Shown: one piece after another, positions 33,608-43,407 of the stretch
Layout of the letters: each line of letters starts with the position of its first letter
Numbering within the stretch: the first letter of the stretch is position 1
Assembly: GCF_900116045.1 (NCBI RefSeq)
Contig: NZ_LT630450.1
Location: 465,501 to 529,500, forward strand
DNA from: Desulfovibrio piger
Lineage (GTDB): Bacteria; Desulfobacterota; Desulfovibrionia; Desulfovibrionales; Desulfovibrionaceae
Length of the DNA stretch: 64,000 nucleotides
Direction of reading: 5' to 3'
Program-made: the position numbers and the translations under genes
Notes under the pieces: generated by a model
Told to the model about the DNA's origin: nothing
What the model saw: the letters and a program-made list of their open reading frames with translations, nothing else
Database searches by the model: none

Positions 33608-34129
33608 ATGATGACAGGCCGGTATGTGGCCCTTGATTTTGAAACTTCCGGCTATGCGGCCCACAGCGCCTGCGCTGTGGGCCTTTGCCGCATCGAGGGC
33701 GGTGTGGTGACGGACCGCTTTTACAGCCTGATCCGTCCGCCGTCCTCCCGTGTTCTGTTCACCCATGTGCACGGCCTGACCTGGCCCCTGCTGAAGGATG
33801 CCCCGACCTTCACGGAACTGTGGCCGCAACTCGCTGCTTTTATGGAAGGCGCGCAGGCCCTTCTGGCCCACAATGCCGGCTTCGACCGCAGGGTGCTGCA
33901 TGCGTCCTGCCAGGCTCTGGGGCTTGTACAGCCGCAGCTGCCTTTTTTGTGCACGCTCAAAGGGGCACGCCGCAGCCTGCCGCTGGCGTCGCGGGCGCTG
34001 GACAGCGTCTGTGACTACTTCGGCATCCCGCTGGACCACCATCACGCCGGCTCCGATGCCCGGGCCTGCGCGGAGATCTATCTGCGCCTTCGCGGCCTGG
34101 GGGTCACGGACGGCCAGATGAAATTGTGA
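33608..34129 (+). CDS. DEDDh 3'-5' exonuclease, DnaQ-like
   Basis: A 173-residue single-domain exonuclease. ExoI DFET with Asp and Glu at about 10-12, ExoII LLAHNAGFDRRVL (about 85-97) and ExoIII HHHAGSDARA (about 145) give the DEDDh metal site. It resembles the epsilon proofreading domain but lacks the polymerase-binding tail, so it is a stand-alone repair, RNA or proofreading nuclease. It follows the unknown gene at 33173 and has its own terminator. Confidence 0.85.
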   Translation: MMTGRYVALDFETSGYAAHSACAVGLCRIEGGVVTDRFYSLIRPPSSRVLFTHVHGLTWPLLKDAPTFTELWPQLAAFMEGAQALLAHNAGFDRRVLHASCQALGLVQPQLPFLCTLKGARRSLPLASRALDSVCDYFGIPLDHHHAGSDARACAEIYLRLRGLGVTDGQMKL

Positions 34130-34150
34130 CGGTTGCCGGACGGCACGGAG

Positions 34151-34187
34151 AGGAGGCCCCCTTGGACGGATGGCCTCCTTTTTTTAT
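34151..34187 (+). terminator. Terminator after the exonuclease gene
   Basis: AGGAGGCC (34151-34158) pairs with GGCCTCCT (34172-34179), followed by a T run. Confidence 0.85.
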
Positions 34188-34268
34188 GGCGGAAGGATGG
34201 CGAACGGGACACGGGCGGATGGGCGAGGCCGCGCGACCGTAAGGAAAGACAGGGATACGGGAGGAGAG

Positions 34269-34724
34269 ATGGATATCGTCCATGTCCGCAGTCATAAAAA
34301 AATCTGGTTGCCGCTCTTGCTCGTAGGGGATGAGAGCGAGGCCATGATAGACCGTTATCTGGAGCGCGGGGAGCTGTTCGTCCTCCATGACCCGGATGCC
34401 CGGGGGCTTTGCGTCGTGACCCGGGAGAGCGGGGGCGTGGCGGAGATCAAGAACCTGGCCGTGGCAGCCGCCTGGCGCAGACGCGGTTACGGCAAGGCGT
34501 TGATAGAGTTTGTCTGTGCGCGCTATGCCTCGTCCTGCCACAGTCTGCAGCTGGGCACAGGAGAAGTCCCCTCGACGCTGGCATTTTACCGGGCCTGTGG
34601 TTTTGTGCCGTTTGACCGCATCCCTGCGTTCTTCACCCGCAACTATCCCCGGCCCATCGTGGAAGAGGGCGTTCTTTTGCGTGATATGGTGTACCTGCGG
34701 CGCCGGCTGTCTGCCGGGAGATGA
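34269..34724 (+). CDS. GNAT family N-acetyltransferase
   Basis: A 151-residue GNAT protein. The acetyl-CoA loop is in the run VAEIKNLAVAAAWRRRGYGKALIEFV (R-R-x-G-Y-G at about 75), and the C-terminal strand is TLAFYRACGFVPFDRIPAFF. ATG 34269, behind GGAGGAG, is used in place of an upstream in-frame start inside the terminator. The substrate is unknown; the C-terminus resembles small-molecule or amino-acid acetylases of the YesJ type. Confidence 0.8.
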   Translation: MDIVHVRSHKKIWLPLLLVGDESEAMIDRYLERGELFVLHDPDARGLCVVTRESGGVAEIKNLAVAAAWRRRGYGKALIEFVCARYASSCHSLQLGTGEVPSTLAFYRACGFVPFDRIPAFFTRNYPRPIVEEGVLLRDMVYLRRRLSAGR

Positions 34725-34838
34725 GGCGGACAGCGTGGAGCTGTTCCGGGAAGCCGAGTGCGTCATTTTTTTGAATGTTCACGCGCAGTCATTATGAGAA
34801 AGATATTCAATATACTGTAATTAATGATTATTTATAAA

Positions 34839-34854
34839 TGGCATCCTCTTTGCT
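34839..34854 (+). promoter_or_regulatory. Sigma-54 promoter of the FliF-FliG fusion gene
   Basis: TGGCATCCTCTTTGCT matches the -24/-12 consensus TGGCAC-N5-TTGCW at every position but one. The region before it (34785-34838) is AT-rich with short dyads, as expected for activator and IHF sites. It rules out the ATG at 34838 as start, since that would overlap the -24 element. Confidence 0.75.
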
Positions 34855-34894
34855 AGTTGAGTGTGGATACAACTATCCAGGGGGAAATCTGACC

Positions 34895-36907
34895 GTGTCG
34901 GACAGCAGCAACATTCAGGAGCGCCACAGGGCGACAGGACGTGCCCGGCAGGCCGCCGTTGCGGTGGCCGCGTTCGTCTTCCTGCTGCTGACCGTGCTTT
35001 TGGGGGGCTTGTCCTTGCAGGGAAAGGGCGCGTGTTCCGCCGATGAAAGGGCGGTCGCCCTTCGCCATGAGCGGGAGACGCTGCTGGCCCGGCAGCTGGA
35101 ACAATTTTCCTGCATCCGCCAGGCGCGGGTGCAACTTTCTCCCCGGAGCTGGCAGCCCGGGGTAGTCATCGTCCTGGAGCCTGTCCGGCCGGAGGCCATG
35201 CCGGATGCGGCGGCGCTGGACAGGATGCTGGATGCCCTGGCTCTGGTGCCGGACGGGCCGGACAAACGCCATGTCCTTGTCTTCGACCCGGAGGGGCGGC
35301 GCCTGTATCCCGCGGATGAGACAGACGAAACGGCCCTCCGGGAACAGGAACTGGCTCTTGAACGGCAGGCCCTGCGGGTCTTGCGCCCCCTGCTGGACTG
35401 CGGCAGGGCAGATGTGCTCGTCAGCCGGAATGGTGCAGAAACGGGAAAGGGCCGGGCCAGCCGTACGGTCTCGGTGCTGCTGGAGGAAGATGCGGTCCCG
35501 GAAGCCGTGCGACCGCATCTTGAGGCCCTGCTGCGGCAGGCCTGCGCGCTGGAAGAAGAGCGGGGCGATACGCTGCGGGTCTGTTTCCTGCCTGCCCGGC
35601 GGGACGGGGCTGTCCTGCGGGGCCTGGCCCTGGCCTGCCTTGTCCTGTCTCTGGCCTGTGCAGCCGCGTTCTTTTGCTTGCGTCGCCGTGGGCCTTGCCC
35701 TTCCGCGCCTTCCGGGGTGTCCGAAACCTTCCTGCCGGGCGGGACAGGGGCGGATGGCAGGGAGGCAGGCGACGACGGCAGCGTACGCCAGCAGACGGAA
35801 GCCTGTGTCAGGGAGCATCCCGGGCACGGGGCGGCCTTGCTGCGGCACTGGCTGGCACAGGAAGATGCGGCGTCCAAAGGGCCGTCAGGGCCAGCGGGAG
35901 GGCAGGGGCCGCAACTGACAGGCAGCCAGCGCTGTGCCGTCTTCCTGCTGGACGTGGGCGAGGAGGTGGCCGCAGCCATGCTGGGCGGCATGCAGCGGCA
36001 GGAGGTGACCCGGATCACGACGGCCATGGCCTGCCTGCCGCATATACCTGAAAGCGGTGTGCGGGCCACCCTGAGGGAAGCCCGTGTATTCCTTGAGATG
36101 CAGGCTGGCGGTATCGGTGCGGACAGGGAGCTGGCCGGGCGCCTGCTGGCCTATTGTCTGGGAGAGCGTGAGGCCCGGGAGGCCATGCGCGGCTGGTCCC
36201 CGGAGAAGGCTGTGCGTCCGTTCGAAACGTTGGAGCGGATGCGCCCGGGGCAGCTCTATCAGCTGTTGCGGCAGGAGCATCCCCAGACACTGGCGCTGAT
36301 TCTTGGCCACCTTTCCGCATCCCAGGCGGCGGGTCTGCTCATGCGCCTGCCGACGGACATGCGTTCCCTGCTGCTGGAACATATCGGCGGCCTGGCCCCG
36401 GTGGATGCGGACATACTGGATGAGATGGACAGGGTGCTCGCCCGGCAGGCTGCGGAACGATCCGCACAGGACTGGCAGCCCGGCCTGCAGGTGGCGGCGG
36501 AGATCGTGGCGGCTGCCGGCAGGGATGCGGGTACGGAGCTGCTGTCGGCTCTGGAGAAGCAGGCTTCCCGCCTGCCTTCGCTGCTGGGCAGGATGGTACA
36601 CAGTCCCGAGGACTGCCTGACACTGGAGGACGGCCTGCTGGAAGAAGCTTTGGAGGAAACGTCCGGCGAGGCTCTGGCCGGTGTGTTGCATGCGTGCGGA
36701 CCTGCCGTGCGCACGGCCCTGCTGGAGCATGTTCCCGAAGCACGGCGGTCCGCCGTCGAACGGCGCCTCCGCGATGGAGCGCCGTCTCCCGGGCAGGCGG
36801 CCGGATATCGCGACGATTTTTTGCGCCGTGTGCGGCAGTTGCAGGCAGAGCGCATGCAGGCGGATCTGGATGCGGCAAAAGCGGCGGAACAGCGGCCCGG
36901 ATCATGA
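34895..36907 (+). CDS. FliF-FliG fusion (flagellar MS-ring/rotor switch type), orphan
   Basis: A 670-residue protein starting at GTG 34895, behind GGGGGA. A first membrane segment lies at about 20-41. Residues 55-140 resemble the FliF/YscJ ring-building domain (LARQLEQFSCIRQARVQLSP; VLVFDPEGRRLYP). Residues 145-235 resemble the rest of FliF and 240-262 is a second membrane segment. From 340 on it is FliG: LTGSQRCAVFLLDVG, the hallmark EHPQTLALIL (461-470) and the C-terminal domain with EDCLTLEDGLLEEALEE. The FliF part is shorter than usual and the basic residues of the FliG torque helix seem missing. No other flagellar gene is in the window. A motor or secretion-like basal ring is possible. 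Confidence 0.8.
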   Translation: MSDSSNIQERHRATGRARQAAVAVAAFVFLLLTVLLGGLSLQGKGACSADERAVALRHERETLLARQLEQFSCIRQARVQLSPRSWQPGVVIVLEPVRPEAMPDAAALDRMLDALALVPDGPDKRHVLVFDPEGRRLYPADETDETALREQELALERQALRVLRPLLDCGRADVLVSRNGAETGKGRASRTVSVLLEEDAVPEAVRPHLEALLRQACALEEERGDTLRVCFLPARRDGAVLRGLALACLVLSLACAAAFFCLRRRGPCPSAPSGVSETFLPGGTGADGREAGDDGSVRQQTEACVREHPGHGAALLRHWLAQEDAASKGPSGPAGGQGPQLTGSQRCAVFLLDVGEEVAAAMLGGMQRQEVTRITTAMACLPHIPESGVRATLREARVFLEMQAGGIGADRELAGRLLAYCLGEREAREAMRGWSPEKAVRPFETLERMRPGQLYQLLRQEHPQTLALILGHLSASQAAGLLMRLPTDMRSLLLEHIGGLAPVDADILDEMDRVLARQAAERSAQDWQPGLQVAAEIVAAAGRDAGTELLSALEKQASRLPSLLGRMVHSPEDCLTLEDGLLEEALEETSGEALAGVLHACGPAVRTALLEHVPEARRSAVERRLRDGAPSPGQAAGYRDDFLRRVRQLQAERMQADLDAAKAAEQRPGS

Positions 36908-36937
36908 AAAACAGCCCGGAAGATGCTCTTCCGGGCT
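36908..36937 (-). terminator. Terminator of the minus-strand ykgJ unit
   Basis: AGCCCGGAAGA/TCTTCCGGGCT (36913-36937) forms an 11-bp stem; on the minus strand it is followed by GTTTTTC. On the plus strand no T run follows. Confidence 0.7.
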
Positions 36938-36965
36938 GCTGCAGTCTGAGTCAGGTCCAGGGCGC

Positions 36966-37415
36966 TTATTTGTCCAGGATCAGGGCATTGGCCTCACAGC
37001 TGCCGTCATTGGCCAGCAGGCCGTTCTCCTGCAGGTACCGTCTTCCCTGGGCGGCAAAGTCGGCATGACTGATCTCTTTGGGGATGCCGGGGCAAAACTC
37101 CTTGGCCAGATGCAGGCTGACGGGATCTTCTATGTTGCCCCGGAAAAAGGGCCAGGCTTTGCAGATGGACGGTTTGCCTTCATGGACGATGCAGCCTTTG
37201 CCTTCCCGGAAGAAGATGCAGTAGCCGTCCTCACCCACGCGGATCTTGAGCTTGCTCCCCGCATATTCCCCGAACCGGCGTATCACCTCTTCCGCCTCCA
37301 TGTGGAGGGTGGCACAGAGCCGCTTCAGGTCTGACGGGCTGACGACGATGCCGCCTTTTCCCTTGCAGCAGTGGCCGCACATCTTGCAGGAAAAGGCCTG
37401 GGTTTCTTGGCTCAT
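36966..37415 (-). CDS. YkgJ family cysteine cluster protein
   Basis: A 149-residue protein with the N-terminal cluster FSCKMCGHCCKGKGGI, a later CIFFREGKGCIVHEGKPSICKAWPF and further Cys, the pattern of the YkgJ/CxxCxxCC family thought to bind zinc or an Fe-S centre. Function unknown. ATG 37415 is supported by the family start. It lies 10 bases downstream of the CoA-binding protein gene, so the two form an operon. Confidence 0.85.
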   Translation of the reverse strand: MSQETQAFSCKMCGHCCKGKGGIVVSPSDLKRLCATLHMEAEEVIRRFGEYAGSKLKIRVGEDGYCIFFREGKGCIVHEGKPSICKAWPFFRGNIEDPVSLHLAKEFCPGIPKEISHADFAAQGRRYLQENGLLANDGSCEANALILDK

Positions 37416-37425
37416 TTCGATATCC

Positions 37426-37851
37426 TCAGAATTGTTTTGGCGAAGGAAGCAGGCGGGTGTGCTCGACCATGATGCAGAGATCTTCCACCACAAGGATATG
37501 CTCGGGTTCCAGCAGGGCCCGTGCCTCGGTGGAGCGGATGCCTTCCTGCATCCAGAAGCAGCGGGGCTTCCAGGGCAGGGCCAGCACCTCCTGCGCATGG
37601 GCGGGACAGTACCGGGGAGCGCGGAAAAGGTCGATGATGTCCACCGGCCGGGGCAGGGACGCCAGATCGGGATAGGCCGTCAGGCCCCAGACGGTCTTGC
37701 GCACGGGATGTACCGGGAAGATGGTGTAGCCCTTGTCCATCAGGTAGCGTCCCACCCTGTCCACGGGCTGGCCGGCCCTGTCCTTGGCGCCAACGATGGC
37801 GATGCTGCGGGATCGCTGGAGTACGTCCCGGATGGCGGTGAAAGAAAGCAT
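37426..37851 (-). CDS. CoA-binding domain protein, YccU-like
   Basis: A 141-residue Rossmann protein with IAIVGAKDRAGQPVDRVGRYLMDKGYTIFPVHPV at the start, DIIDLFRAPRYCPAHAQEVLAL and CFWMQEGIRSTEARAL, typical of the CoA_binding_2/YccU family. These proteins bind CoA or a nucleotide; the physiological role is unknown. First gene of the two-gene unit with the YkgJ protein. Confidence 0.88.
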   Translation of the reverse strand: MLSFTAIRDVLQRSRSIAIVGAKDRAGQPVDRVGRYLMDKGYTIFPVHPVRKTVWGLTAYPDLASLPRPVDIIDLFRAPRYCPAHAQEVLALPWKPRCFWMQEGIRSTEARALLEPEHILVVEDLCIMVEHTRLLPSPKQF

Positions 37852-37971
37852 CCATGCCCTCCATAAGGGATTGTCCCGGCACAGCCGGCGGAAAGTCGAA
37901 TATACGGGCTGACAGGGACAAGTGCAAGCCTGGGCCCGGACATGGCGGAAACTTGTGTCCCTGCCGCGGCA

Positions 37972-39990
37972 TCAGGCCTGGGGAACTTTCTGTGCGCCCG
38001 CAGCGCCGGGATCGGCGGGTGCCGCACAGATGACCGGCTTGACGGCAAAGAGCTTGTCCGTTTTGCCGAACAGGTAGAGCAAGTCGCCGGCCTCCATGAC
38101 GAAGTCGGCGGGCGGGGAAGCTATCACGTCCTGCTCGCCGCGGGCCACGGCCACCACGGTCACGGCATGTTCCCGGCGCAGATTGCTCTGGGCAAGGCTG
38201 AGCCCGCACAGGGGCGAGCCCGCTTCCAGGCGCATGGTCTGCACGCCCATCTCGGGCAGACGGCTGGCAACGCTTTCCAGACTGTCCGCGGCACTGCTCA
38301 TGCGCCGGATCATGCGGTAGTTCTGCTGGCGCAGGCGGGCGGAGAAGGCGTCGATGTCCTGACGGGGCACCAGATACTGGGTCAGCACCTGGTTGAACAC
38401 CTCGATGGAGGTCTCGAACTCCTCGGCGATGACCACATTGGCTCCCAGGCGGCGCAGCGGGGCGACCTCGGTGATGAACCGGGTGCGGGCCACGATATAG
38501 AGGTCGGGGTTCATGCGCCGGGCTTCCAGGGTGATGGCGCGCACGGCCGCCGGGTCGGAAATGATGATGGCCAGGACCCGGGCCGTATAGACTCCCAGAT
38601 GCTCAAGGATGACGGGCTGTGAGGCATCCCCGTGCGATATGGGCTCCTTGTTCTTGTAGCGGCTCACGGTCTCGGGGTTCATCTCCAGGATGATGTAGGG
38701 GATGCCGGACTCCTTGGCCACCTGGGCCAGATGCTTGCCGCTGATGCCGAAGCCCACGATGATGAGATGATCCTTGAGGCTGCTTGTCTTCTGCTGTTCG
38801 TCTTCCGGGCTGGCGGCTTCCTTGCCGCGTCCTCTGGTCAGCAGGGCAGCGGCGCGGGGAGCCAGGTTGATGAGGAAGGGCGTGAGCATCATGGTGATGA
38901 CGCTCAGGGCCAGGAAGGACTGGTAGCCGATATCGTTGAGCAGGCCGGCGGCCAGACCGGAGGCGGCCAGCACGAAGGAAAATTCCCCGACCTGCGCGAG
39001 GCTGAGGGACGTCTGGATGGCCGTGCGCAGCGGGTAGCCCTGCACCAGGACGGCGGGCATGGTCAGCAGGCTCTTGATCAGGATGAACAGCAGGGTATTG
39101 AACAGGATGGCCCAGACGTGCTGGAGGAAGAAGGACAGGTCCAGCATCATGCCCACGGAGATGAAGAACAGGCTCATGAACACGTCACGGTAGGGCATGA
39201 TGCCCGAGATGACGCTCATGCTGTACTGGGAACGGGCCAGCATGAGGCCCGCCAGAAAGGCCCCCAGCGAAAGGGAAAGGCCCAGGCTGTGGGTCAGCAG
39301 GGCCATGCCGAAACAGGTTCCCAGCGTGGAAAGGAAGAGCAGCTCGCGCGAACGGGTGCGCATGACCGCTTCCATGAAACGGTTGAGGCCCAGATGCGCG
39401 GCCAGCAGCACGGCCCCGAGGATGCCCCCTACCTTCAGCACCGAAAGCAGCATGTCCAGGGGAGCCATGTGGAAATGCCCGGACAGCAGGGGCACACAGA
39501 GCATCATGGGCGCGACCATGATGTCCTGAAAAACGAGGATGGCCAGGGACAGGCGCCCCGTCGGCGTGCTGGTGATGCCTTTTTGCTGGAAGATCTGCAG
39601 GACGATGGCCGAAGAGGACAGGGCCACGAGACAGCCCCAGAAGATGCCGCTGGGCAGGCTGGTACCGTCCAGCAAGGTGGTGAGCCCGGCTACGGCCAGG
39701 ACCGTCAGGCCGATCTGCAGGCTGCCCCCAAGGAACACGGGGCGTTTCAGGCGGCTCAGGGCATCGCCGGACAGTTCCATGCCGATGGTGAACAGCAGCA
39801 TGGCCACGCCCAGTTCCGCCACGTCGCTGATGGACTGGCTGTCCACGATGCCCAGCAGGGAAGGCCCGCACAAAACACCGGTCAGCAGAAATCCCACGGT
39901 TGCCGTCAGCTTTATCTTGTTGCATACAAGATTGACGACGATGGAAAGCAGGAAAATGATGACCAGTTCATCAAGCAGTTCAAAATGCAT
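37972..39990 (-). CDS. KefB-type cation:proton antiporter with TrkA domains
   Basis: A 672-residue protein. Residues 1-385 are a CPA2 membrane domain of about 12 segments (VGFLLTGVLCGPSLLGI; FTIGMELS; FSFVLAASGL). Residues 410-530 are a TrkA-N Rossmann domain (IIVGFGISGKHLAQVAKESG) and about 575-660 a TrkA-C domain. It probably exchanges K+ or Na+ for protons under nucleotide control. GGAGGTAC precedes ATG 39990. It differs from E. coli KefB/C by the added TrkA-C domain. No ancillary KefF/G is adjacent; a nitroreductase is encoded divergently. Confidence 0.9.
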   Translation of the reverse strand: MHFELLDELVIIFLLSIVVNLVCNKIKLTATVGFLLTGVLCGPSLLGIVDSQSISDVAELGVAMLLFTIGMELSGDALSRLKRPVFLGGSLQIGLTVLAVAGLTTLLDGTSLPSGIFWGCLVALSSSAIVLQIFQQKGITSTPTGRLSLAILVFQDIMVAPMMLCVPLLSGHFHMAPLDMLLSVLKVGGILGAVLLAAHLGLNRFMEAVMRTRSRELLFLSTLGTCFGMALLTHSLGLSLSLGAFLAGLMLARSQYSMSVISGIMPYRDVFMSLFFISVGMMLDLSFFLQHVWAILFNTLLFILIKSLLTMPAVLVQGYPLRTAIQTSLSLAQVGEFSFVLAASGLAAGLLNDIGYQSFLALSVITMMLTPFLINLAPRAAALLTRGRGKEAASPEDEQQKTSSLKDHLIIVGFGISGKHLAQVAKESGIPYIILEMNPETVSRYKNKEPISHGDASQPVILEHLGVYTARVLAIIISDPAAVRAITLEARRMNPDLYIVARTRFITEVAPLRRLGANVVIAEEFETSIEVFNQVLTQYLVPRQDIDAFSARLRQQNYRMIRRMSSAADSLESVASRLPEMGVQTMRLEAGSPLCGLSLAQSNLRREHAVTVVAVARGEQDVIASPPADFVMEAGDLLYLFGKTDKLFAVKPVICAAPADPGAAGAQKVPQA

Positions 39991-40109
39991 GTGTACCTCC
40001 GGTGCAGGTGCGAACCCGCACGGCATGCGTCGCTCCCGGACCGGCTGGGCATGCCGTTTGCAAGGGAGCCATCATAAAAAAAGGCGGCCAAAGCCGCAAG
40101 GGAGTACTT

Positions 40110-40619
40110 ATGGACGTGTTTGAAGCCATCAGGACCCGGCGCAGCATCCGTTCCTTCACTGAGGAACCCGTCAGCCAGGAAGACATGGACCGCATGCTGG
40201 AGGCTGCCATGTGCGCCCCCAGCGCCAACAACCGCCAGCCCTGGCATTTCGTCGTGATCCGTGACCGCGAGATGCTGCGCAGGGTGGCGGAGGTCCATCC
40301 TTATGCCAAGATGGCGGCAGGGGCGGCCGCAGCCGTCATCATCTGCGCCGACCTGAACGAAGAGAAGACCCCCGGCTTCTGGGTCCAGGACTGTTCGGCG
40401 GCCACGCAGAATTTCATGCTGGCGGCGCGTGCCCTGAACATCGGCACGGTCTGGTGCGGCCTGCACCCCGTCGAGGACAGGGCCCGGCCGTTCCGCGAGA
40501 TCTTCCATATGCCGGAAAGTGTCCGGCCCCTGAGCCTGATCGTCCTTGGGCATACGGACCAGGAATTCAAGGCCGTTGAGCGTTTCCGCGCCGAGCGCGT
40601 CCATAACGAGGACTGGTAG
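40110..40619 (+). CDS. Nitroreductase family flavoprotein
   Basis: A 169-residue FMN enzyme starting MDVFEAIRTRRSIRSFTEEPVS in part, with CAPSANNRQPWHFVVI and ALNIGTVWCGLHP. The short length is that of small NfsA/FRP-like nitroreductases that reduce nitro or quinone compounds with NAD(P)H. Natural substrate unknown. It starts 119 bases from the KefB start on the opposite strand, suggesting shared control. A bidirectional terminator follows. Confidence 0.88.
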   Translation: MDVFEAIRTRRSIRSFTEEPVSQEDMDRMLEAAMCAPSANNRQPWHFVVIRDREMLRRVAEVHPYAKMAAGAAAAVIICADLNEEKTPGFWVQDCSAATQNFMLAARALNIGTVWCGLHPVEDRARPFREIFHMPESVRPLSLIVLGHTDQEFKAVERFRAERVHNEDW

Positions 40620-40664
40620 GCCGGGACGCCCGTACGGCTGCGGCGGCTGCGGAGGAGAGCCATG

Positions 40665-40693
40665 AAAAAAGCCCGGCCATGCCGGGCTTTTTT
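40665..40693. terminator. Bidirectional terminator between nitroreductase gene and gdhA
   Basis: AAAAAA-GCCCGGC-CAT-GCCGGGC-TTTTTT is symmetric and serves both converging genes. Confidence 0.9.
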
Positions 40694-40714
40694 CATGAGA
40701 GTCGGGAAACAGGT

Positions 40715-42184
<1,470 letters not shown>

Positions 42185-43114
42185 TCAGTGGGAGTTGTCA
42201 GGCAGGCAGGCGTCGTGGCGGCGCATCCTTTTCAGGTCGCGGAGGGGCGGTTCGCCGAACAGGCGTTTGTAATCCCGGTTGAATTGTGCCGTACTTTCGT
42301 AGCCTACGGCCAGTCCCGCGCTGCCCGCGTCCATCTCGCCGGCCAGCATCAGGCGCTGGGCTTCATACAGGCGCAGCCGTTTGTGGTACTGCAGCGGGCT
42401 CATGCCCGTGACCTCCTTGAAATGCCGGTGGAAGGTCGATGTCCCCATATTGACCTGGCGGGCCAGCTGGCTCACCAGCAGGGGGGTGCGGTAGTTCTTG
42501 CGGAGCCAGTCCGTGGCCCGGGCGATGCTGTTGGCCTGGGTGCCGTGGGTGTTGAGCTGGCGCAGACCGGCTCCCTGCGGGCCGATGAGCAGCAGGTAGT
42601 GGATCTCGCGGATGACCAGCGGCGCAAGGATGGGGATCCTTTCCGGTGTGTCCAGGAGCCGGGCCAGCCGCAGGAAAGCGTCCAGAAGTTCAGGGCTGCT
42701 CGTCCCCAGGCTGACACCGCTGTCCGGGCGGGCCGGGGGCGGGGCGGCATCGGCCATGTCCTTGACCATCTGGCCGGTCAGGCTCCTGTCCAGCTCCAGC
42801 GACATGGCCAGGAAAGGATGCTCACGGCAGGCCTTGAGGACGCGGAAGGCGTTGGGCATGTCGATACCCGTGACCAGGCACTGTCCTTCTCCGTAATGGA
42901 TCTCCCTGTCCCCCAGCATGGCGATCTTTTCTCCCTGCACGATGATGGATGCTGAAGGTTTGCCGAGGCATGTGGTGGTGTGGCAGGTTTCGAGCCTGCG
43001 CGTGACCAGGCCGGGCACGGGACTGTCATATGTGCCCGTGTCGGGCATGTGCCGGAGCAGGATCTCCTTGATGCGGGCATTGATGCGGAGCAGTTCGGCG
43101 TGCGGGTCGAGCAT
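42185..43114 (-). CDS. AraC family transcriptional regulator
   Basis: A 309-residue regulator. Residues 25-190 match the AraC_N cupin-like domain (CLGKPSASIIVQGEKIAMLGDREIHYGEGQCLVTGIDMPN in part), and residues 205-300 hold two helix-turn-helix units (LLVSQLARQVNMGTSTFHRHFKEVTGMSPLQYHKRLRL in part; SAGLAVGYESTAQFNRDYKRLFG). ATG 43114 is preferred over a longer form. It is divergent from tupA and may control it or nearby redox genes; regulators of this subtype often act on aldehyde- or quinone-response reductases. The ligand is unknown. Confidence 0.88.
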   Translation of the reverse strand: MLDPHAELLRINARIKEILLRHMPDTGTYDSPVPGLVTRRLETCHTTTCLGKPSASIIVQGEKIAMLGDREIHYGEGQCLVTGIDMPNAFRVLKACREHPFLAMSLELDRSLTGQMVKDMADAAPPPARPDSGVSLGTSSPELLDAFLRLARLLDTPERIPILAPLVIREIHYLLLIGPQGAGLRQLNTHGTQANSIARATDWLRKNYRTPLLVSQLARQVNMGTSTFHRHFKEVTGMSPLQYHKRLRLYEAQRLMLAGEMDAGSAGLAVGYESTAQFNRDYKRLFGEPPLRDLKRMRRHDACLPDNSH

Positions 43115-43407
43115 GGGGACATCCTTCGTTGAAAAAGGCCGTAACGTTTCAAATATAAGCAAGTTGCCGTGACCTGAACAGTGAAAGAGAGGATTTGGCA
43201 AAAAAAGAGCATGAATGTATCGCCTGCGGGCACAGCTGCCCGGACCGGCAAAGCCGGAAGGGATACATGAATGCCCCCGTGTCCCTGCCGGTCATGAGCC
43301 GGCATGCGACCGGCGTATTGTCCGAAAGTTTTTTTTGGGGCACAGTGACCGGAAGTGACGGAAGGCCGGGCATCCCGTCCGGCTGCAAGCCCATCAGGAG
43401 GAAAAGC
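43115..43407. other. Divergent region between araC-type gene and tupA
   Basis: No gene. A GC-rich CCGG-containing repeat (43294-43316) and a T8 run are present. No promoter could be assigned with confidence. Confidence 0.4.

Noticed and set aside
34838..34894. ATG 34838 as start of the FliF-FliG gene
   Set aside because: It lies on the sigma-54 -24 element and has no ribosome binding site; GTG 34895 behind GGGGGA is better.
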